16,002 bases of DNA from Steroidobacteraceae bacterium (GTDB lineage Bacteria; Pseudomonadota; Gammaproteobacteria; Steroidobacterales; Steroidobacteraceae). Where the stretch lies: assembly GCA_013044085.1 (NCBI GenBank), contig JABEVI010000288.1, positions 1 through 16,002 of the forward strand. The letters are read 5' to 3'. Below are positions 8,622-14,582 of this stretch, piece after piece. The notes below the pieces were generated by a model. That model did no database searches. It was not told the DNA's origin and was given only the letters and a program-made list of their open reading frames with translations. Numbering within the stretch: position 1 is the first letter of the stretch; each line of letters begins with the position of its first letter. Both the position numbers and the translations under genes were made by a program.

Positions 8622-9788
8622 ATGGCCGTATCGATTGACTCGCGGGCCCGCTCGAGCCGATTGCGCGGGATTATCATGGTCGTGGCCTTCTTGCCCGTTG
8701 CCGCAATCGCACAGACGCGCTACCAGGACCCGCAAGGACGGTACGATCTCGAGGTGCCAGCCGGGTGGCGCGTGTATCCCGACCAGGGTGCGGATCAAAT
8801 CATCGTGCGCCGTGGGGCGGTGCAGGCCATCGTCAGCGTTACTCGGCAAAATAAGGGCAACGCGATGACCGGCGCACAGTTCGTGGCGGTCACCGCCCAG
8901 GAGTTTCGGCGCCAATGCCCGAGTTTCCGCCAACGCCAGAGCGGCACTCTCACGCTGTCGGGCGCGCCGGGCGTCTACGCGCTCTTCACGTGCGACGACC
9001 CGAAGTCTCCGGCCGTTGCGGAGACTGATTCAGCGCTCACGGCGAACGAGTTCCTGGTCGGCGTTACGCTGATTGCGCCGCTCGCCGTATATTACGAATA
9101 CCTGCCGGCGTTGGACGGCATTCGCAACAGCTTGCACGTGACGGGAACTCCTGGCGTCCCTGCCACCTCTGGCAAAGCCAGGTCACAGGCGATGAGCGAT
9201 CTGAAAAAAGCCTGCAGCGTCGGTGCCTTCACTCAAGAAAGGTGCGCAAGACGACTGGGTATGCGCCTAGGGCGCGAAAGCAAGCCCGGCACCGCCGCCT
9301 CCAGACCACCGCCGGGCCGGGTGTATCGCGACCCGCAGGGTCGATTCTCCGTGCAGATTCCGCGGAACTGGAACGCGATCGCGGAAGGCAATAATGGCGC
9401 TTTCGGCGTACAACTGCGGTCCGGCTCGAGCTGGATCAACATCATGCCCTCCGGACCCGCTGCCAACCCCAACGAGGTCGTACTCGACCAAGAACACAAG
9501 ATCGTTGCGCGCTCTCACTCTGGCCACCCCGTGCCGTTCGGGCCGGCGGGTCTCGTGCAGGTCTTCGACCGCGGCCTCGAGATTGCCTACGACGACTTCA
9601 CGGCAATGTCCCCGCAGGGCGGCGCCGTCGCAAGCCACATCGCGGGAATCGGCAACATCGACGGCAAAGGCCATGCTTTTCTACTCCTGGTCGGGGCTTT
9701 CCATCCGCAAGCAAAAGATGCAACGGACGACCCCTTCCTGTCGGTCGCGCTAAGCGTTCGCTTGGCCGCCCACCGAGAACCGCGGTGA
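8622..9788 (+). CDS. exported protein with duplicated beta-rich domain and SHOCT-like linker
   Basis: A 388-residue protein I do not recognise by name. It begins with a signal peptide: Arg-rich n-region (residues 8-15), hydrophobic core 17-29 and cleavage at AIA|Q (30/31), so it is probably periplasmic or secreted. Two related modules follow. Module 1 begins YQDPQGRYDLEVPAGW (34-49). Module 2 begins YRDPQGRFSVQIPRNW (235-250). Both resemble the start of PsbP-like or DUF1795-type domains. Between them, residues 188-217 (SQAMSDLKKACSVGAFTQER and on) look like a SHOCT motif, a short helix-turn helix often found in bacterial linkers. C99/C124 in module 1 and C198/C208 in the linker could form disulfides. 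The start is fixed by GGAGG. The gene converges on the S10 peptidase with only seven bases between stops. Confidence 0.8.
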   Translation: MAVSIDSRARSSRLRGIIMVVAFLPVAAIAQTRYQDPQGRYDLEVPAGWRVYPDQGADQIIVRRGAVQAIVSVTRQNKGNAMTGAQFVAVTAQEFRRQCPSFRQRQSGTLTLSGAPGVYALFTCDDPKSPAVAETDSALTANEFLVGVTLIAPLAVYYEYLPALDGIRNSLHVTGTPGVPATSGKARSQAMSDLKKACSVGAFTQERCARRLGMRLGRESKPGTAASRPPPGRVYRDPQGRFSVQIPRNWNAIAEGNNGAFGVQLRSGSSWINIMPSGPAANPNEVVLDQEHKIVARSHSGHPVPFGPAGLVQVFDRGLEIAYDDFTAMSPQGGAVASHIAGIGNIDGKGHAFLLLVGAFHPQAKDATDDPFLSVALSVRLAAHREPR

Positions 9789-9795
9789 CCCGTGG

Positions 9796-11358
9796 TTAGC
9801 GTTTCTGCAGATTGTCGGTGCCGCGAATGAAGGTGACGAGGTTGCCGTACAACTGCTTCAGCGCGGGCAGGTGAACGTAGATCATATGCCCGGACCGGTA
9901 GTAGTCGTATTGGATGTTGCCCCGCAGATCGGGCGGAATCTGCAGGTGATGCATCTCGAACCAACCTTCGTAGAACGGCGTGGAAATGTCGAAATACCCG
10001 CCGTTGACCATCACCTTCATGTCCGGATTGCGCTTCATCGCGATGGCTAGATCCGGCAACACGTTGGGCAGGGCGATCAGCGGCCGCGTCGCGCCGGGCG
10101 GCTGGTGTCGGTAGTCCCAGCTGCTATAGACCGGAATTTCGACCCGGTAATTCTGCTTAAGTCCGTAGTGCAGCGTGCGGCGCACGTAGGTATTGAATGC
10201 GGCGGTATATGCGGAACTAATGGCGGCGCTCTGCGGATCATATTCGCTGACTTCGCCGAGCGGGTTCAGCGTCGGGCCGGTGAAGCGGGTATCGAGCGTG
10301 CCGGTGGTGAGTTCATCGGCCGATAGCAACTGCTTCTGGAATGCGCCGTACTGGATGCGCAGATCCGACTTCAGAAGGTACGCCAACGGCAGACCGGTGT
10401 CGGCATGGAGTTGCCCGGCAATCGCCTGCCGTTGCGCCGACGTCAGGCGATCCCCGCGCATCAGCGCCAGCGTGTACTTCGTGATGGCGAAATGCTCGAC
10501 CTTGTGCAGGAACGCGAGCAGGTGCTGCGGCGGTCCGGGTATCTCGTGGTGATACCATGCCGTGGCCGCGTAACTCGGCAGAGCGACGACATATGGCAGG
10601 TCGACGGACGGATTCAGCTTGGGATTGTCCGGCATCAAGTCCCAATCGAGAATGTCCGAGAGCAGCATGACCCCGTTCAGATCGATGTCCTCGTGCTGCA
10701 GCGCAAGCGGCAGGCCGGCCGCGCGCATCGTGCCGTAGCTCTCGCCGAGCAGGTACTTCGGAGAATTCCAGCGGTTGTACGTGGAGAGGAACTGGCGGAC
10801 GAACACCGCGAAGGCGTGGATGTCCTGATCGACGCCGTAGAACGACTTCACCGCATCCTTCCCGCCGATGCGACCGAAGCCCGTGCCTGGCGCATCCACG
10901 AAGACGAGGTCACTGGCGCTCAGCAGGCTGTAGTCGTTGTTCACGACCCGGTAGGGTGCTGGCGCGGTATGGCTATGATCGGCGGTCAGGACGCGCACCG
11001 GACCGAACGCCCCCATGTGCAGCCAGATCGTCGAGGAACCGGGACCGCCGTTGAACACAAAGGTGATCGGCCGGTCGGCCGCGGGGACGCCGCGCTTGAA
11101 GTAGGCGACATAGAACATGGACGCTTCAGCCGTCGGGTTCTTCTTGTCGGTCGGCGCGGCCTCGGGATTCCAGCCGCGGGCATGGACCACCAGCGTACCG
11201 GCCACGGCGCGATAGGCGATGCGGGTCCCATGCACGCTCACGGATCCCACCGACGTGACGGTGGTCGACTTGAAGTCCGGCTTCGGAATCGTGTCGGCGG
11301 CACGGACCGTGCCAATACAAATGCCGAGCACCATGGCGACCAGAATGACGTGCTTCAT
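9796..11358 (-). CDS. secreted S10 family serine carboxypeptidase-like peptidase
   Basis: A 520-residue alpha/beta-hydrolase of peptidase family S10. A signal peptide is clear (hydrophobic core about 4-17, cleavage near A20 or A21), so it acts in the periplasm or outside. FVFNGGPGSST (100-110) is the S10 oxyanion-hole motif. The catalytic triad is S207 in GESYGT, D457 in NGGYFDIST and H491 in RSGHMIY. Family members remove C-terminal residues from peptides, usually at acidic pH. The bacterial branch is poorly characterised, so substrate is unknown. The ATG at 11358 gives a complete signal peptide, although the Shine-Dalgarno is weak. It lies 125 bases downstream of the kinase-like gene on the same strand, probably with its own promoter. 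Together with the oxoproline operon it hints at peptide use, which is inference. Confidence 0.9.
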   Translation of the reverse strand: MKHVILVAMVLGICIGTVRAADTIPKPDFKSTTVTSVGSVSVHGTRIAYRAVAGTLVVHARGWNPEAAPTDKKNPTAEASMFYVAYFKRGVPAADRPITFVFNGGPGSSTIWLHMGAFGPVRVLTADHSHTAPAPYRVVNNDYSLLSASDLVFVDAPGTGFGRIGGKDAVKSFYGVDQDIHAFAVFVRQFLSTYNRWNSPKYLLGESYGTMRAAGLPLALQHEDIDLNGVMLLSDILDWDLMPDNPKLNPSVDLPYVVALPSYAATAWYHHEIPGPPQHLLAFLHKVEHFAITKYTLALMRGDRLTSAQRQAIAGQLHADTGLPLAYLLKSDLRIQYGAFQKQLLSADELTTGTLDTRFTGPTLNPLGEVSEYDPQSAAISSAYTAAFNTYVRRTLHYGLKQNYRVEIPVYSSWDYRHQPPGATRPLIALPNVLPDLAIAMKRNPDMKVMVNGGYFDISTPFYEGWFEMHHLQIPPDLRGNIQYDYYRSGHMIYVHLPALKQLYGNLVTFIRGTDNLQKR

Positions 11359-11483
11359 CAGGTGATACCGTGTCAGAGAAAAGCACGGGAAGGATAAACC
11401 ACCCGCTCAAGAAGTGCTTACCACGGTGAATCGCCCGCCACCCCTCAGGTGCGGGGCCCGCGAGGCCCGTGCCCAGCCAATCT

Positions 11484-13337
11484 TCAATTCGAAGTTGATT
11501 CAACCGGTCGGTGCAAATGGCCCAGGGGTCGCCTGGCAAGTCCGGGATGGGACGCCGGTATCGTAATCATCGCGACGGTCCTTTCACCGAGCAGCGCGCC
11601 TGGGCCCGGGTCGTCGATTTTCACGTAAAAGCGCTTCGATTCGAGTCGTCTCGAGTCCGAAACGATCGGAATGAAGAGACTCAGGCTGCGCCGCCCGGCC
11701 TTGATATGCGCCGTGCGGGCGGAAAATCCCAGAAAGTCCTTCCCAGCCATCGCGGTTCCCGATTCGGTCCGCCACACGAAGCTCACCGTGCGCCGCCAAT
11801 TGCCACGGCGCAGGATCACGATCCGGACAAAAGAACCGCCTGCGGCAACCGCGACCATATTCGTCATCAACTCAATGCGAGCGAGCAGCGGCGTTTTGGA
11901 GGCAGCGGTCAGGACGCGGCGGCGCGCATGCACGCCGCCCACCCCGCCTGGATCCGGCGCGCGATGCACGGCGGCGTGATCGGCCCCTGGGAAATGGGCA
12001 ACGGCATGTCGGAGCACTCGACGCTGCGTACGAACGACACCCTTGTGCGCACCGATTGCCTCGGGGCGGGGGAACCTGAGCCCAGTGGCGCTCGTCATCC
12101 ATACGCCGCCCGCCGTCAACAGGATCAGCGCTGCCGCGAATGCCGGCATGAGCTGCCGCATGCGCAGGCGCGGGGGCACCGTCAACAACGCGGAAAACCC
12201 CGGCAAGGGCTGCAATGCAGCGGGCGGCTCGAGCCGAGACACCCAATCGGCGACATTCGATGGGCGTCGGTCGCGCCCCACGCCGAGTCCCTCCTGCAGG
12301 GCAGTCCATTGAGCCGTCGTCAACTGGGTGGGGCGAGGCGGACTCCACCCGGCGGCAGGCGCTTCGATGGCGGTGCGGTTTGCGAACGGGTGTTTGCCCG
12401 ACAACAGCAAATAGGCGAGGCAGGCCAGCGCGAAGAGGTCATCACTCGCCTCAGGTGCCCCGACTGTCGAGGTGTCGAAGTTCACGACCCGCACCTCGCC
12501 ACAGCGAATCAGGAAAATGTTCTCCGGATTCAGATCGCCGTGCGTGACGCCGCGTGAATGCGCGTGGGTAAGAGCGGCCCCGATGTCACGAATAATCGTG
12601 TAGGCGTGCCCCCGCTCCAGCGGTGTACCGTTGCGCACGCTCAAGATTCGGCCGAGTGGTGCCCCGGTGAGCAACTCCATCGTCATGAACACGGCATCGC
12701 CATCTCGATCGAAGTCGTGGACGCGCACAATATTCGGATGGGACAGCGATCGCAGATGGACGAACTCAGTGAGCAACGGGCTGATCAATGACGACTGCTC
12801 GACGACGTCGCGCCGCAGGACCTTGATCGCCAGTCGTTGGCTTTCTTCCGGGACGCCCACCAGGTTTTGATCGATGGCCTCCCAGACCGTGCCGATGGCG
12901 CCCTGCCCGACGATCTCCACCAGACGATAGCGATCGCGCAGGACATCGCCTGGGCGCAGGTCCGCGGTGCGTTCGACCACACCTTCGACGACCGGCACGC
13001 TGAAATCCGGCGTAATGCTACGCGCCACGGTTGGCTGTTCGGCTGGTTGCGGCAGCGGCAGCGGCGAACGGGTGTAGGTGTTTTGCTGACCACGCACCAG
13101 CAGAACACTCAGGTACTGCTCGACCGGCTGGTACACTTCGCGGGGTATTTTTCGGCGCCGGTAATATTGGTCGATTACCGACAATATCTCACAGGTGTCG
13201 TCCGGAAGCGCCTGCGCCAGAGCGCGCACCTCGCGCAGAAAGTCGTGCGGATCGCCGAGGTCTGCCACCAGTGCATCGATGCGCGCACGCGTAGCGGGCG
13301 GCGATTCGGCAGTCGCACTCAATCCGTGGAAAGGCAC
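11484..13337 (-). CDS. membrane-anchored protein kinase-like protein with extracytoplasmic Calx-beta domain (probable pseudokinase)
   Basis: A 617-residue protein. An N-terminal helical part (about 15-85) precedes a Hanks kinase domain (about 136-370) with glycine loop VGQGAIGTV (143-151), ATP lysine K172 in LAIK and a likely alpha-C glutamate E191. The catalytic loop is HGDLNPEN (266-273): D268 and N273 remain, but the usual R and K are absent. The DFG site reads NFD (286-288), and only five residues separate it from APE (294-296), so the activation loop is nearly deleted. A transmembrane helix (about 397-414) leads to an extracytoplasmic linker and a Calx-beta domain (about 485-595), recognised by VSFVWRTESGTAMAGKDF. 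Loss of the metal-binding Asp and the activation loop argues for a pseudokinase. The start is GTG, with AGGCGGGA four bases upstream, so it is somewhat uncertain. The linker has a codon-phase break (see findings). Confidence 0.85.
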   Translation of the reverse strand: MPFHGLSATAESPPATRARIDALVADLGDPHDFLREVRALAQALPDDTCEILSVIDQYYRRRKIPREVYQPVEQYLSVLLVRGQQNTYTRSPLPLPQPAEQPTVARSITPDFSVPVVEGVVERTADLRPGDVLRDRYRLVEIVGQGAIGTVWEAIDQNLVGVPEESQRLAIKVLRRDVVEQSSLISPLLTEFVHLRSLSHPNIVRVHDFDRDGDAVFMTMELLTGAPLGRILSVRNGTPLERGHAYTIIRDIGAALTHAHSRGVTHGDLNPENIFLIRCGEVRVVNFDTSTVGAPEASDDLFALACLAYLLLSGKHPFANRTAIEAPAAGWSPPRPTQLTTAQWTALQEGLGVGRDRRPSNVADWVSRLEPPAALQPLPGFSALLTVPPRLRMRQLMPAFAAALILLTAGGVWMTSATGLRFPRPEAIGAHKGVVRTQRRVLRHAVAHFPGADHAAVHRAPDPGGVGGVHARRRVLTAASKTPLLARIELMTNMVAVAAGGSFVRIVILRRGNWRRTVSFVWRTESGTAMAGKDFLGFSARTAHIKAGRRSLSLFIPIVSDSRRLESKRFYVKIDDPGPGALLGERTVAMITIPASHPGLARRPLGHLHRPVESTSN

Positions 13338-13420
13338 GATGTCCCGCCTACGCGACCCACGCTGCGCATGGCAAGATTCTTATCCATGTGCGCCATGCCC
13401 ACCGTGCCGGGCAATCGGCG

Positions 13421-13702
13421 CTATTTCGGCGGAACGCTCGACTGGCCGTCGCGCATTTCTGTCTTGGTGCCCATGCGCATTGCCCGTCGATGCATTTTCA
13501 TCCGCTTCTTGCATTCCATTTTCATGTGGCGTTGCGTCTCGTGACTATTTTTTGCCCGGCGTTCCGCCATGCAGTGCATCATCATGTGATGTTTCTGCAT
13601 CATCGTCAGGTGTCTCGCCGTCATGTTGGAATCGCCGGCGATGGCGTAACTGCTGAGCGCCACGACACCTGCCAATATCATCAATGCGGACCCATACTTC
13701 AT
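13421..13702 (-). CDS. small exported Met/His-rich protein, possible Cu/Ag-binding
   Basis: A 93-residue protein with a signal peptide (hydrophobic core about 5-20, cleavage at AIA|G, 22/23). The mature part has 71 residues, including 14 Met, 7 His and 2 Cys. By my count it contains seven HxxM or MxxH motifs: H31-M34, M35-H38, H38-M41, H39-M42, M40-H43, H59-M62 and M68-H71. Such motifs bind Ag(I) and Cu(I) in SilE and PcoE, but no sequence family is recognised here and the C-terminal part is strongly basic. A periplasmic metal-binding role is inference. Two ATGs compete. The one at 13708 has GGAG directly abutting it, while the one at 13702 has GGAG six bases upstream and starts a normal signal peptide, so 13702 is chosen. 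It lies 111 bases downstream of the DUF4410 gene on the same strand. Confidence 0.65.
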   Translation of the reverse strand: MKYGSALMILAGVVALSSYAIAGDSNMTARHLTMMQKHHMMMHCMAERRAKNSHETQRHMKMECKKRMKMHRRAMRMGTKTEMRDGQSSVPPK

Positions 13703-13708
13703 CGGCAT

Positions 13709-13712
13709 CTCC
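13709..13712 (-). promoter_or_regulatory. ribosome binding site deciding the start of the Met/His-rich protein
   Basis: The complement reads GGAG. It sits six bases before the ATG at 13702 but immediately next to the ATG at 13708, so the downstream ATG is favoured. Confidence 0.55.
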
Positions 13713-13813
13713 GAAGTTTAACTGGCGCGCCGGGAGTGTCGCGCGACGCCGGAACCGCCGTCTGTGCCATTGCCAACATAGCCGGGACGGCGCATACGCG
13801 GCCGGCCCCGACC

Positions 13814-14395
13814 CTATTTCCCGTACGCAGGATCCTTCAATTCCTTTTCGGCAGGCTTCTGGCTTTCGGCCTGGCCAGTCAATGCGGCCGCGACACCGTC
13901 GGCGAACGTACGTTCGATGTCTTGCATCGATGTCGATGCACCGTAGATGCCTCCCCAAGCAAAGGTCTTGGCAATCTTGAATTCGTCGAGTGTTTGCTTG
14001 CTTGACGCATCCATCGCAAGCACGTCGCCATTGATGTGGATCTGCCCAAGGCCGGCCAGCATCGCGCGCTCGAAGGCGTTGCCGCGCTGATAACGCGTGA
14101 TCGTGACGTTGACGATGCAGGAACGAGGCGCGCCGATCGGTGGATTCGACATTCGCCGCTTGTCGAGCTTCTCGGCGATGATTTCGCGAATGCGTTCTCT
14201 GTCGATCGCCAGAAGATGTACACCGTCCCCAGTTTCGACTTTGACTTGAGGATGATCATTGCTGCGAATCAGGTACTGCGTCGCGATCTGTTTGTCGTAA
14301 TCCGGCTTCGGAATGGTGTTGGCACAGGCGGACAAAAGAAGCGGCACCGAAAAAGACCATACCGAGATCCACCGACGAAGACAGCGCTGGTTCAT
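13814..14395 (-). CDS. DUF4410 family lipoprotein
   Basis: A 193-residue lipoprotein. The signal sequence ends in lipobox LSAC with C24 as the lipidated residue, so it is membrane-anchored facing the periplasm; the residues after Cys (A, N) do not carry an Asp inner-membrane retention signal at +2, so the outer membrane is likely. The DUF4410 core is visible as RGNAFERAMLAGLGQIHING (104-123) and EFKIAKTFAWGGIYGASTSM (138-157), ending in a helix with DIERTFADGVAAAL. The function of the family is unknown. AGGGAG (complement of 14403-14408) lies seven bases before the ATG and supports the start. It is the first of a possible minus-strand series with the Met/His-rich gene and the kinase-like gene, though gaps of 111 and 83 bases leave room for separate promoters. 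Confidence 0.85.
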   Translation of the reverse strand: MNQRCLRRWISVWSFSVPLLLSACANTIPKPDYDKQIATQYLIRSNDHPQVKVETGDGVHLLAIDRERIREIIAEKLDKRRMSNPPIGAPRSCIVNVTITRYQRGNAFERAMLAGLGQIHINGDVLAMDASSKQTLDEFKIAKTFAWGGIYGASTSMQDIERTFADGVAAALTGQAESQKPAEKELKDPAYGK

Positions 14396-14444
14396 GGTAC
14401 CGCTCCCTATGTTTTTTTATTTCCAATGCCATCGCCGCGCAACG

Positions 14445-14450
14445 AGTATA
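14445..14450 (-). promoter_or_regulatory. candidate -10 box for the DUF4410 gene
   Basis: The complement reads TATACT, five of six matches to the -10 consensus, and would give a leader of about 40 bases before the DUF4410 ATG at 14395. The best -35-like region is GGGAAT/GGAATT about 16-17 bases upstream, which is poor for sigma-70, so an alternative sigma factor is possible. The surrounding 187-base divergent region (14396-14582) also contains a small CCCG-GTTT-CGGG hairpin and otherwise no clear features. Confidence 0.35.
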
Positions 14451-14582
14451 AATGACTTTTCCAGAAAATTCCCGCGACGGCAAATGCAGGGCGCCCCGCA
14501 CCCGGTTTCGGGCGATGAGTCATTTTGGCGCCGTCTGACGCGATCCTGAATGTCTAGCCTCAACTAACAGGGTCGTGCCCCG

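Noticed and set aside
11276..11289. Shared 14-base word (TCCGGCTTCGGAAT) with 14301-14314, encoding IPKPD in both the S10 peptidase and the DUF4410 lipoprotein just after the signal sequence
   Set aside because: Short, in unrelated proteins, and plausibly chance; no further homology around it.
11454..11468. GGGCC-CGCGA-GGCCC inverted repeat after the kinase-like gene
   Set aside because: A five-base stem without a T-tract on either strand; not enough to call a terminator.
11511..12557. 348-codon plus-strand open frame opposite the kinase-like gene
   Set aside because: The segment over 11930-12060 looks protein-like, but it shares its wobble positions with the shifted minus frame, and the rest is low-complexity Arg/Gln text. 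Treated as a shadow; the phase break is reported as a finding.
13366..13398. GCATGGC/GCCATGC inverted repeat between the Met/His-rich gene and the kinase-like gene
   Set aside because: Seven-base arms with a 19-base loop and no T-tract; likely chance.
13388..14005. Plus-strand open frame with His-rich text
   Set aside because: The His codons (CAT) are complements of ATG codons in the Met-rich minus-strand gene; no start signal or domain.
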